Assembly (NCBI RefSeq): GCF_004379255.2
Contig: NC_056050.1
Location: 15,679,514-15,743,513 of the forward strand
Source of the DNA: Salvia splendens
Lineage: Eukaryota > Streptophyta > Magnoliopsida > Lamiales > Lamiaceae
Direction of reading: 5' to 3'
Length of the DNA: 64,000 nucleotides
The notes beneath the pieces are model-generated. The model ran no database searches and was not told the DNA's origin. It was given only the letters and a program-made list of their open reading frames with translations. Below, piece by piece: positions 10,898 to 21,190 of the stretch. Made by a program: the position numbers and the translations under genes. Numbering within the stretch: the first letter of the stretch is position 1; each line of letters opens with the position of its first letter.

Positions 10898-11220
10898 TTC
10901 ATTCTTTCGCTCTGGTCCGAGAGTCTTCTTTCAGATTAAGTCTAGATTAGTACCCCTAGACTAAAAGGGTCACGAAGGCTCAACATCCGAAGCATCACGC
11001 TCAACCACAAGAAAGTGAGGTATGTTTTAAGTTATTGAAAGAATATGAAATTGATGATGATATGATAAGGGTGTATTGGCAAGAGTGTGCATGTGTATGG
11101 AAGTTATGTGTGAATATACTAATGTGATGATACTATTATGTCATGAATGACATGATGTTGTAAATGTGTGCTATGGGTGAGAAAGTGTGAAAGTACTACG
11201 ACATAAGCATGCGAACATAG
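10898..11220 (+). other. Family B leader (5' UTR)
   Basis: This untranslated leader begins TTCATTCTTTCGCTCTGGTC, homologous to the leaders at 35600 and 48660 on the minus strand. It contains a splice-donor-like AG|GTATGT at 11018-11025. The leader stops abruptly at about 11220, where the end of pol begins. Confidence 0.75.
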
Positions 11221-11280
11221 GAAGCCACGTGGGAGTTAGAAGATAGGATGAAAGAAAAGTACCCCGAGTTGTTTTTGTGA
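11221..11280 (+). pseudogene. Last codons of family B pol
   Basis: EATWELEDRMKEKYPELFL followed by TGA is the same chromodomain tail as in the family A pol at about 1660-1720. Everything upstream has been deleted. Confidence 0.85.
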
Positions 11281-11310
11281 GACGACCAAATTTCGGGATG
11301 AAGTTTCTGT

Positions 11311-11324
11311 TAAGAGGGGAAAGA
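11311..11324 (+). other. Polypurine tract (family B)
   Basis: TAAGAGGGGAAAGA immediately precedes the LTR start TGTAGCATCCC. Confidence 0.8.
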
Positions 11325-13996
11325 TGTAGCATCCCGGAAAATTGTGACTTTTTTTTATTTGATAGCTTATTTTATTTTAATTAATATGGATGTTGAATGA
11401 AAATTTCTTTTGTGGAACTTGAGTCTCTATGTGTTTGAGTTAATTATGTGAAATTAGTTGTTGTGAGTTATGTGAGTTAATGTGATTAAACTTCCAATGT
11501 GTGAATTAAATTAAATGGGATAATGCATAATCATTCTAGCCATTTTATTTGAAATTTCCGGCCCTCCTATTTATTGGAAATAATACTTTCTATCTTGGAT
11601 TTAATTAATTACTTTGGGATATTTATCCAAATTAAATCCAAACCAAATTATCCCTATGCTATTCTACATGATTTTCGACCCCTTGGCCATCCCTTGAGAT
11701 TTTTGAAATCTCCTGTTAATTAGGAGAGGGAATTATTTTTTGTAGATTTAATTGGTATCTTGTTTATCTATTTCCTTTAATTAAAGTCCAATTAAATCTT
11801 ACCATATATCTCCAAATCTCTCCATATCCTATGTTAATTGGGATTTGATTCTTTCTTTCCCTAAAACCTCATAATTTTCGCCCATGTGCCTTTCAATTAC
11901 TTGTGGGATTAATTTATTTGTTATCTATTTTGTGGGAGTCTTTTCCTACAAGAAATTACCAAATTTAAATCCTATTCCTATTTGATTTGAGGATTTAAGT
12001 ATTTTTCCTTCATTTTTCCCATTATACACGCCCCTTTTTATTTCTCCACTTGGAGATGCTTGAATTATTTTGTTACCTTTTTATCTATTTTGTGAGTATC
12101 TTTCTCCCCAAGTAAATACCAAATAAATATCTATGCTAATTAAACAGCAATTTTCAAAAATTACTCCCCCACATACTACACGCCTATTTTCCTTTTAAAA
12201 GTGGGATTTATTCATTGACCTCTATTTTATTCTTCCACAATTTTAATTGCTTTATTGTGGGATTTATCCTAGACTATAAATTAAAAGAACCCTAACCCTA
12301 GCCCTCATATTTTCGCCTCGCTCTTCTCTCCATACCACACGTCTCTCTCTTCCTCTCCTTCTCCACCAATCCTCACTAATTCCTTGTTCTTGCATCATTG
12401 TGGAGTTAGAAATTCAAGATTCATCAAAGAATCGCATCATTCGTCATTCCTACCGATTATTTTTCAAGAGAAAGGTATACTTTGATTCATCTTTCTCCTT
12501 TTTACCATTGAATCCATGTTTCTTGATCCCCTCATGCGTATAGTGAGTGTAGAAATCGTAGATCTAAAAATTAATCGGTTGGGAAGGATGTTTGCATGAG
12601 AAAGTATGTGTATGTGCGTGTATGTGTGTGTGTGCGAGTTTGTGGATGATTCATCGGTGAATGCTATGTGTAAATAGGAGAACATGGTTGTGATGTCGTT
12701 TTTGAAGCGGGAATATGTGTTGAAAGCATGAATATGTATGTGTGGATGAATGATAGACAAACCTTAGTTTGTAAATGTTGAGTATGAAAACTGTGGTGTT
12801 CGGACAGTAGGTTCCGTCGAGTGTTTGGATGACCAAATGATCTTATTTTGGCACGAATTTTTAACTGAGTGAAATTTTAAGTGTCTTCTGTGTTGTGTAA
12901 ACATTTCAGCCTCTTTTGATGAAAGATGAAGTTTTAACGAATTTTTCAATTGACCTGCGCAGTCCTGTCAAAATTTGTATTCTCGGCCAATGAGTTTCGT
13001 TTTTGTTTTTGACCGACCTAAATATGTGATTTTAGTGTGGATTTTTAACTGGATGAACCTTGATGTGTCTACTGTGTGGTGACCAAATTTTAGCTTCAAA
13101 TGATATCGGATGAATATTTAATGATTTTTACAAAACGATTGCGCTGTTCTGCCAGATTCATGTCTTGATTGAAATAGTCTTGTTTGCAAGTTTTGAATGA
13201 AATACATGATACATGTGTGAGTAAGAACTTATCCTATGATGTGATTATGCGTTGCATGTTGTTGTATGCCAAAGGGTTCATATCATTTATGATGGTGAAC
13301 GTTGGGATGGGCAATATAAGAAAACGGTGAAAAGAACGATAGGGCATGCATGAGTATAGAAAACTGATTGTGTTGTATTATGTAGTTATGATGTTGATAA
13401 GGGTTGTTGTACGTACGTGGGTACGAAGAGCAAGGATTTCAATAAAGTTGTGATCCGTGTTTGTAAGCAATCGAGGTGGGCTTTCTTTACTAAAACTCTT
13501 TTACATTTCAAAATTATGATACTGGAGGTATAAGAGTGGTTTAAAGTGTTATGTCATGCCATGATTGTTTTGATGTTGAGATTGTTGCCTGATGCCTAGT
13601 TCGTTTGAGCTTGCTCCGTTAGGATATAGGGCTGTGATTGTTTTGATGTTGAGATTGTTGCCTGATGCCTAGTTTGTTTGAGCTTGCTCCGTTAGGCTAT
13701 AGGGCTATGTGTGAAATTAATTCGGGTCTGAGTAGGGCGGCAAACCCTATCAGACTGTGTACACTGGTGGGATCTGGAGCCGTCCTTGCTAGTCGGTCGG
13801 TCTCGTGGGCGAATAGTGTGGCCACACTTTCGTCGCACTATAGTAAGAGAATGTGGTTGATTGATTGTAGAGAAAGTGGGGAGATTGTTTTGATTAGCCA
13901 GCCTACGAAAATGTTTTGCGATAGTGATGATATTCTTTTCTAAAATGTTAAAACTCGAGTTCACTGTGGTATGGATGACATAACTTTTATCAAACC
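11325..13996 (+). repeat. Family B 3' LTR, truncated
   Basis: It begins TGTAGCATCCCGGAAAATTG and follows the 5' LTR and the solo LTR at 29777 until TTTTATCAAA at 13996, where an unrelated sequence starts. About 0.3 kb of the LTR 3' end is missing. It contains degenerate ~190-bp repeats near 12790-13150 and a GT-rich run near 12600-12640. Confidence 0.88.
12274..12280 (+). promoter_or_regulatory. LTR TATA box (family B)
   Basis: CTATAAA in CCTAGACTATAAATTAAAAG is followed by a CT-rich segment at about 12320-12365, the same layout as in family A. Confidence 0.55.
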
Positions 13997-14500
13997 CGCC
14001 AACGCAGCCGCCCAGTCTCTATTCGGGTCCTGCTGTTTGAGGAACTCCGCCATTACGTCCAGAGAAACCATCGCCGGAACCTGAGGAATCGGCTCCTGTG
14101 GTTGCGGGTTCGGCGGTCGTTCTTCCATTGGTGGTTGCAAATATGGGGTTTCTTCCCGACATTGCCCATTTATTTTTTCCCATGGCTTGAATCGGTGATT
14201 TCTGGTGGTAAGGCGGTTGTTGATTTCTGGGGGGAATGGTGGGAATTTTCGGAAGAGAGAAATTGCAGGTGAGGATTTGTGAGGTGAAGGGGGAGAGATG
14301 GTTTGGTTATGAGAATGGAATGGGTATATGAGGGTTTATAACTGGCTATTAGCGGTTTCCAGGTTTGTGCCAATTCGTGTGGGAGACGGTTGGGAGTGCT
14401 GCCCCCTGATTGGACGCCGCTTGTCCTTTCTCTGCACACGCGCCCTCCCAATCCTTGTCCTCCTGTAAAGCTGCACCAAACCCCAATTCAAATTTCGTCC
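13997..14500 (-). pseudogene. Unidentified gene-like 5' fragment
   Basis: I do not recognise this piece. On the minus strand it has a TATA-like box (14335-14340), a CT/CA-rich leader and an open frame from the ATG at 14128 to 13997. That frame encodes a Pro/Gln-rich start and then VSLDVMAEFLKQQDPNR and DWAAALAG. It is cut at 13997 where family B LTR sequence begins, after which the frame runs on by chance to a stop near 13958. The Met-Ala-Glu-Phe-Leu-rich segment could be a Gypsy Gag N-terminus or a host first exon. Base composition is more GC-rich than either neighbour. Confidence 0.4.
14335..14340 (-). promoter_or_regulatory. TATA-like box
   Basis: TATAAA on the minus strand lies about 200 bases upstream of the ATG at 14128. 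Function is inferred from sequence only. Confidence 0.35.
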
Positions 14501-14800
14501 CTTAATAATTTCCCCCTATATTTCCTTGATTAGTAAAAAAAAGAACACTTAAATAAAATTGGGAGTTTCACCAAAATGGCATTCTGGTGGTCAGTACATA
14601 CTCCATATTAGAATTTGAGGTCAGAAAATATTTTTAGATTTTAAATTTTAACTTGCATGCAAAGACTTAACTAATTAACTACCACGTAGTTACAATATTT
14701 TCATTTCCCCTAGGTAATTTAGAATTCTACTTGGCCAGTATATGCAAACTTCGCTAAAAAGAAACTAGCCCAGTGGAACTCCAAATTCCTATCCTACCAT
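14501..14800. other. AT-rich spacer without identifiable content
   Basis: I see no coding potential or repeat family. This is where the Athila-type 3' UTR, third ORF and 3' LTR would be expected, but none is recognisable. Confidence 0.5.
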
Positions 14801-16180
14801 TCAGTATGCAACCTTAGTATGTGGTTGTAGTGGAATCTCATCCACTACACCCACCTCACTATTATCCCTAAACACTTTCAGCCTATGTCCATTTACGATA
14901 AAAGGTTCAGAGTTAGGAAGACTCTCTGAAATCTACACTGCTCCATTAGAACGGAGTGCGGTTATGACATACGGTCCTGTCCACTTCGACTTGAGCTTCC
15001 CAGGCATTAGCTTCAATATCGACTGGAAGAGTAGTACTTTCTGGCCAACATGGAGGTCTTTGGTCCTTAGATTCTTGTCGTGCCACAATTTAGCTCTCTC
15101 ATTATACCATATGGCGAAATCAAACGATTCCAATCTAAGTTATTCTAACTCCTGGAGCTACAGCTTCCTTTCCTCCTCACAGGCTTTAGCATCCACATTA
15201 ACTTGCTGTACTGCCCAGTATGCTCGATGTTCGATCCCACCTGGTAAGTGGCACATCTTTCCATAAATGATTCTGTATGGGGACATTCCTATGGGAGTTT
15301 TGTAGGCTGTCTGATACGCCCACAGAGCATCCTCTAACCTCACACTCCAGTCCTTCCTAGAAGGATTGACGGTTTTTTCCAAAATCTTCTTTATCACTCG
15401 GTTAGACATCTCTGCTTGACCGTTCGATTGTGGGTGGTAGGGGCTAGATAATCTGTGGTGCACACCATACTTCTTCATCAAGACTTCGATAGTGCGGTTA
15501 TAGAAGTGGGTTCCCTGATTGGATATGATGGCCCTTGGTACTCCGAACTGACTGAAGATATTGCTCTTGAGGAATTTGGCCACCTCCTTCGCTTCACACG
15601 TGCTTGTGGCCTTGGCTTCTACCCACTTAGAGACGTAGTCAACTGCAACTAAAATATACAAGTTTCTATAAGACGAGGGAAAAGGACCCATGAAGTCCAA
15701 CCCCCATATGTCGAATAGCTCACAAACAATAACCGGTACTTGTGGCATTTCATCTCGTGCAGATATCCCACCGGTCAGTTGACAACGCTCACAGCTTCTA
15801 CAGAATTCATAGGCATCTTTGTTGAGGGTTGGCCAATAAAATCCGCTATCCAGAATTTTTCTTGTCGTTTTCTTGGGACCGAAGTGCCTTCCACATGCTA
15901 AGGAGTGGCAATCTGTCAATACGTCCCTCTGCTCCCAGTCAGGAACGCATCTTCTTATCACTTGATCTGTTCCTACCTTCCAAAGGTATGGGTTGTCCCA
16001 AAAGTAGTATTTTGCTTCACTCTTGATCTTCATTCTTTGAGCTTTGGTGATGTTTGGTACTTCTGGAAGCTCCCCTGAAACTAGGTAGTTGGCTAGGTCC
16101 GCAAACCATGGTTCTTGCCCTACTTTTTCCTTCCCTTTTACCGTTTCATTCTGGCCAGTAAGCTTCATCACTTCTACCCA
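14801..16180 (-). pseudogene. Athila-type integrase
   Basis: The HHCC region ([19 protein letters not shown], then CRSCERC) is followed by a core with Asp in [10 protein letters not shown] and Glu in NGQAEMSNR. The second catalytic Asp is replaced in [11 protein letters not shown], where the family normally has SD. The C-terminal part (LHVGQKVLLFQS, KLKSKWTGPYVI) is followed by an in-frame TAG near 14932, after which coding resumes (ISESLPNSEPFIVNGHRLK) and ends at TGA 14801-14803. Another break lies near 15140. Integration activity is not expected. Confidence 0.9.
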
Positions 16181-16189
16181 ATCAATTTT

Positions 16190-16720
16190 TCAAGCGGCAA
16201 AAATTACTTCACATAAGTGTTCCTCTGGAAATCGGTCGTGTACCTCCTCGCTGCTCCCATCTTGCACTATCCTGCTCAAATGATCTGCGACTTTGTTCTC
16301 GACCCCTTTATTGTCTTCTACCTCCCAATCGAACTCTTGTAACAGGAGTACCCATCGGATTAAGTGAGGTTTTGACTCTTTCTTGATAATCAGGTACTTA
16401 ATGGCCGCATGGTCAGTATAGTACTGCCGAAACTTTTCGAATGAGTACACCACGACTAGCATCTCCTTCTCAGTGGTGTCATAATTCCTTTGAGCTTGAT
16501 TCAATGGTTTAGATGCATAGAAGATCACACACCTTTTTTCCTCGATCTTCTGACCCAGAACAGCTCCCACTGCATAATCGCTGGCATCACACATCACTTC
16601 GAAAGGACGGTCCCAGTCAGGAGCCCGGATGATCGGTGCGGATATCAGTTTTTCCTTGAGAAGGTTGAAAGCAGCTTTACATTGTTCATCAAAAATGAAT
16701 TCTACTTTGTTTTGAAGGAG
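16190..16720 (-). pseudogene. Athila-type RNase H
   Basis: The sequence reads [13 protein letters not shown], then [36 protein letters not shown], then [12 protein letters not shown]. This is the standard Gypsy RNase H order, with catalytic Asp, Glu and Asp visible. A TGA at about 16721 separates it from RT, and a stop or frameshift near 16185 separates it from integrase. Confidence 0.88.
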
Positions 16721-17692
16721 TCAGGTAAGGGGTTGGGCAATTTTGGCGAAGGGTAGTTTGGAAATGACGTCCACTTTGGCTTGATCCACCTGGATACCTC
16801 TCTCTGACACCACATGGCCTAGGACGATCCCTTCCGTGACCATGAAATGGCACTTCTCAAAATTCAAGACTAGGCTCTTTGTTTGACACATCTTCAGAAC
16901 TACGTCCAAGTGATGAAGGCACGAGTCGAACGAGTCTCCGTACACTGTGAAGTCATCCATGAATATCTCTATACACTCCTCGATCAAATTGGAAAATATG
17001 CTCATCATGCATCGTTGAAATGTACCCGGAGCGTTGCACAGACCGAATGGCATGCGTCTGTATGCGTAAGTTCCAAATGGGCAGGTGAAGGTGGTTTTGT
17101 CCTGGTCTTTAGGGTCCACGTAGATTTGAAAATACCCGCTGTACCCATCTAAAAAACAAAAGTACTTCTTCCTAGCCAGTCGCTCCAACATCTGGTCGAT
17201 GAACGGTAGGGGGAAGTGGTCTTTCCTGGTTGCGGCATTCAGTTTGCGGTAGTCTATGCACATCCGCCAACCAGTAACTAGCCTTGTTGGTATCAGCTCA
17301 TTCCTCTCATTTTGAACAGCTTGGATCCCTGACTTCTTTGGGACCATGTGGACGGGGCTGACCCACTCGCTATCGGGCACCGAATAAATAATTCCCAACG
17401 ATAACAGCTTCAAGATTTCCTTCAGTATCTCCTCACACATGTTAGGGTTTACCTTCCTTTGCGAGTCTCGATGTGCTTTTGCTTCTTCTTCTAGCCTGAT
17501 GTGATGCATGCAGACTTCGGGGCTGATTCCTACCAGATCTGTAAGGCTCCATCCTATTGCTTCCTTGTTCCTGCTAAGCACAGCCAATAGTTTCGCCTCT
17601 TGCTCTTTCGTAAGGCTGCTGCTAATGATCATCGGGTACGAGTTTTCCTTCCCTAAGAAAGCATACTTCAGGGTTGCTGGCAGTTTCTTCAA
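16721..17692 (-). pseudogene. Athila-type reverse transcriptase
   Basis: RT blocks are clear: WVSPVHMVPKKSG, GWRMCIDYRKLNAATRKDHF, FLDGYSGYFQI, YAYRRMPFGLCNAPGTFQRC and IFMDDFTVYG with both catalytic Asp residues. After VDVISKLPF it jumps directly to AKIAQPLT. The usual segment with LGHAGFYRRFI is missing, an in-frame deletion of roughly 20-25 residues between palm and RNase H. Confidence 0.92.
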
Positions 17693-18859
17693 TTCAACTT
17701 GTGGGGGAAGCGTGTCTGCAGGAGGTTCCTTGCAGTATCCCCCTCATTTTCTAACTCTCCACCTGAAAGTTCCTCTGTACTGGCTGGTAGCTGAGCCCCT
17801 GCGGCTCCAATAAATTCCGATTTCTGGCAGAAATCCTTAATTGCTCCTTCTATCTCTTCATCTGTTAACCCTTGGCTACTGATCAGTTCGCACCATGCAG
17901 CCGCCTCTACATCAGCCTGCTCGTACACATCCAACGCTTGGAGCCTTTTCTGCAATAATTCGGTCTCAAGAAAATCTTGGACTAGGGGGTTAATTACATC
18001 AACGTAGTATAGATTTTCAGAATCGATAGGCTTTTTAATGGCCTCATTGATATCAAATGTAAATTTCTCCCCATGAAAATCAATGTAATTTGTCCCTTCA
18101 GGCATGTCCACGATTGTCATAGCTGTTCTCAAAAACGGTCTCCCTAGCAATATACCACTGGACTCCCTAGCTTCAGACTTACTCATCTTGATCACATAAA
18201 AGTTAGCAGGATAAGTAAAATCATGCACTCTCACCAGCACATTTTCTAACACACCCTCAGGATTTATGCACGGCCTATCAACTAGTTGGATTAATACCCT
18301 AGTGCTCAATAATGTTACTTCCTTCAGCCGATTATAAACTGACAATGGCATAACATTTATAGAAGCTCCCAGATCACACATTGCATGCTCAATTTTTACA
18401 TCTTCTATAGTTATAGGCAAAGTCAACATACCGGGATCGGCTCTCTTGGGCGGTAACTTTTCCTGCACAATTGCTGACGCTATCCCTTCCACCATGATCT
18501 TTCCATCCTTCTGGGCCTTCCCGGCTGTGAGCTTTTTGATAAATTTTCCAAGCGGAGGTAGCTTCACGGCTTGGAGGAATGGAATGGTGACGTCCAGCTT
18601 CCCAAAATTTGACATGTAATCCACTGGGGTTTCCTTCTTCCTCTTGGTCACGAAACAGTAAGGGGATGGTTTTTTTCCTTTCTCCTCTTCAATCGGTTCC
18701 CCGACAGCCTTTCCGGAGTCTTTCTTGGGCACATTCTGGGCTGGAGCTTCTTTCATGGATTCTGCTTCTTTAGGCTGGCCTTCCCTGGGTTGTTTGCCCT
18801 TGGTTTCATCCTTTTCCACTGGTGTTTCGTCCAAGAAAAATGGATTCTTCCTAGACGAC
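17689..18859 (-). pseudogene. Athila-type Gag end and aspartic protease
   Basis: A Lys/Glu/Pro-rich linker (DETPVEKDETKGKQPREG) leads to YMSNFGKLDVTIPFLQAV and KFIKKLTAGK. The retropepsin follows, with MCDLGASINVMPLSVYNRL (normally DLGAS in Athila) and ILLGRPFLRTA. The frame is open for about 381 residues, then a 4-base overlap or frameshift leads into RT. The upstream end is cut by the Copia target site at 18860. Confidence 0.9.
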
Positions 18860-18864
18860 GTCTT
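18860..18864. repeat. Target-site duplication GTCTT (left, Copia-1)
   Basis: GTCTT precedes the LTR start TGTTAGGG and is repeated at 42357-42361 directly after the other LTR end. Confidence 0.93.
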
Positions 18865-19959
18865 TGTTAGGGTTTTGTATACTAGAAATCACCTTTCGAG
18901 TGATTGGATACTGTAAAACTCTACTTGTTATTTTCCAATGAATAAAACAGATTATTTTTGTCATAATGTTGTTATGTTTTACATTTAATGGTTGTTTATT
19001 GCATATTTAAATGTATAAGAACGTAACAAAGTCTAAGTCTTTGTTCTAGTAGACCGGTAGTGGGCGTCGTCCACTTTAAGGTAACACGGTCAGTTCTGAA
19101 CAATGAAAAAGAAGAATTTCACAACCCAGATAGGCCTAGACTACCTATCGTGAAAGGTTGCAATGTCAGTTTCGATTATTTCTAAGCCTTATTGAAATAA
19201 GATGACGTTGGTGTGGTATAGCACTGAATAGATCTAACAGCAAGATGAGTCTTTATGCTATCTACTGAAAGGCAAGGTCTTGATAATAATTTCATAATCA
19301 ATGTACGTTAGCATTGAACGCGAATATAGGAAATTCAGAATACTTGTAATTTCGGATTTGGAAAGGCAGTGCAATATTACTTCTGTAGTGGCTGCTTGTA
19401 ATATTCCAATATAAGCTTATATTAAATTGTGGGTTCAGTTTAATTAGTAAAAAGCTAATTGGGTGAGGCCTGATCCAATTCATCCTTAGATCCCTGACTG
19501 GGCCCAGTTTGTGACATAATATAAATAGGGGAATAAAAGAGACAGAAAACACATTTTTTTCTACATAAAAATTTCATCCCCCTCTAGAGAGAGAGAGTTC
19601 GAAATTTGTGCCTCCTCCGTGAGCAGTTTTTGTCTTCCATTATTCGAGTCCTAGTACGTTGGTGAGATTTGCCCATACAAATATCAGCGTATAGTCCGGG
19701 ACACCAGTCAGAAGATCCGAGGTCTTGTATTGAAGATCTTCACGTGGAGACGGAGCAAGCCATCATCGATTCTTAAGGAATTAGCTAATTCCATAGCAAG
19801 CATGTTTTAGGGATTTTATATGCTAAAGCATATTTTAATTCAAGTTATGAGCATGATACATATGATAATTGCGCGAATAGAATTTGTTTGAATAATCTGC
19901 TAAATAGATCAAATTCATGTGATGGTTTTTACTGCACGCTTCCGCTGCCAACCCCTTCA
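18865..19959 (+). repeat. Copia-1 5' LTR (deleted form)
   Basis: The LTR runs TGTTAGGG to CCCCTTCA, 1095 bp. Compared with the 3' LTR it lacks about 360 bp after GCATTGA near 19317. The deletion junction has ATTGA at both original edges. Confidence 0.92.
19520..19528 (+). promoter_or_regulatory. Copia-1 5' LTR TATA box
   Basis: TATAAATAG is followed about 60 bases later by a GA-rich start region (TAGAGAGAGAGAG). The 3' LTR has the same box at 41903-41911. Confidence 0.65.
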
Positions 19960-19961
19960 AT

Positions 19962-19973
19962 TGGTATCAGAGC
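19962..19973 (+). other. Primer binding site, initiator tRNA-Met type
   Basis: TGGTATCAGAGC, a perfect canonical match, lies 2 bases after the 5' LTR end. Confidence 0.95.
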
Positions 19974-20139
19974 CAGTCTTTGGCTCTGATTATTTGGATT
20001 TAAATTTCACGAAATTCATGTATGCACGTCCAATTTGATTGCGAATCATGTTTTTTTTAGTTTGATTGCGAAGCATGTTCTTTGTGTTTTATTTAATTTT
20101 TTATGCATGATGAACTCAAGAACTCTCGAATGAAAGAAC

Positions 20140-20830
20140 TTGAATTGCTCGATCATACGAGATGTGCAATCCGTCGACACTCGCACCGAGACGGATCGCA
20201 CCACGCGCAATCGAGGTAGGGATGTCGAGACAGTGGGAGCCGGGGACTCGCGATCATGGGGCGACGCACGGATGAGCGAGGGCTCGTGCGCGTCGCAGGC
20301 CGAGATCGCACGCCTCAGACCACCCGCCTCAAGACCGACATGGATGCTGGCGTGGTGCGGCGGTTCGACCAAGAACCGGCCGAGACACCGAGACGCGAGG
20401 GAACTCCAACCCTAGGCGGAAGGTCTGAGACGGAGTCCCGAGCTACTGGCTGAGATGGACGCGTCGAGTCGCGCACCATGTGCCGCTGGGATGGGAGCAT
20501 CGTCGCTCGGATAGCCCGAGACGGGCGACAGCAACTGGCCGAGAGCAGCGCCACCGTCGTGCGCGCTGCTGGCCTAGGACCACTTCACCCGACGTGCCGA
20601 GAGGGCGGAGGAGCGTCAGCACCCGACGGTCGACACGATCGAGACGGGGGATCGTAGCTGGCCGAGACGTGTCGGCACCCGACGGTCAACAAGACCGAGA
20701 CGGGCGCTCGCCCCTGGCCGAGACGCGGCGACACCTGATGGCTCGACAGGCCGAGACGCTGGCGCGCCACCTGGGCGCCGGTGGCTGAGACGCTGCGTGC
20801 GTCGTGTTCCAACGTTGAACTCGTCGGATC
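20140..20830 (+). repeat. GC-rich block with interspersed CGAGAC motifs
   Basis: About 15 occurrences of CGAGAC or close variants (TGAGAC, CGAGAG, CGAGAT) are scattered at irregular 12-70-base spacing, often as GGCCGAGACG. The block stands out sharply from the AT-rich sequence on both sides. Confidence 0.8.
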
Positions 20831-20959
20831 TTCGTCGTTCATCGTTCGTGCGAACCTCATACGATGAGATAACGATGAAGGATTATTTTAATGATTATTT
20901 AATTATTTTATTAAAAGATATCATTAAAATATTATTATTTAATGGAAATAAAATCTTTT

Positions 20960-21190
20960 TGGAAGATTTGCCTAGATTTTAGGAATGTTTTTATTATTAT
21001 TTATATCTATGGAAATAAATAATATTATTTTGATTCCAAGATGATATGGATGAGAATAATTTAATAGTTTCCTAATATTAATCTAGATTTAAGGAATATT
21101 TTTATTATTTTCTATATCTATGGAAATAAATAATATTATTTTGATTCCTAGATGATATGGATAAGAATAATTTAATAGTTTCCTAATATT
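20960..21190 (+). repeat. ~110-bp tandem duplication in Copia-1 leader
   Basis: Two units containing TATCTATGGAAATAAATAAT, GATGATATGGAT(G/A)AGAATA and TTTAATAGTTTCCTAATATT follow one another with a handful of differences. Confidence 0.85.

Larger units (their letters stand above)
9336..13996 (+). mobile_element. Family B chromovirus, gutted internally
   Basis: The element comprises a 5' LTR fragment (9336-10882), PBS, leader, a jump to the last codons of pol, a polypurine tract and a 3' LTR (11325-13996, truncated). The internal region is only about 440 bp, so gag and nearly all of pol are gone. The two LTR copies share a 74-bp tandem duplication absent as such from the solo copy at 29777. 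The front of the 5' LTR probably lies upstream of the window beyond the LINE. Confidence 0.85.

Noticed and set aside
18725..18916. Frame spanning the Copia-1 left boundary
   Set aside because: It crosses the target duplication and LTR edge. It is a chance fusion in the antisense strand of the Athila protease linker.
20140..20860. Several 60-100-codon frames in the Copia-1 leader
   Set aside because: They arise from the GC-rich CGAGAC block in multiple frames on both strands. None has a domain or conserved counterpart.
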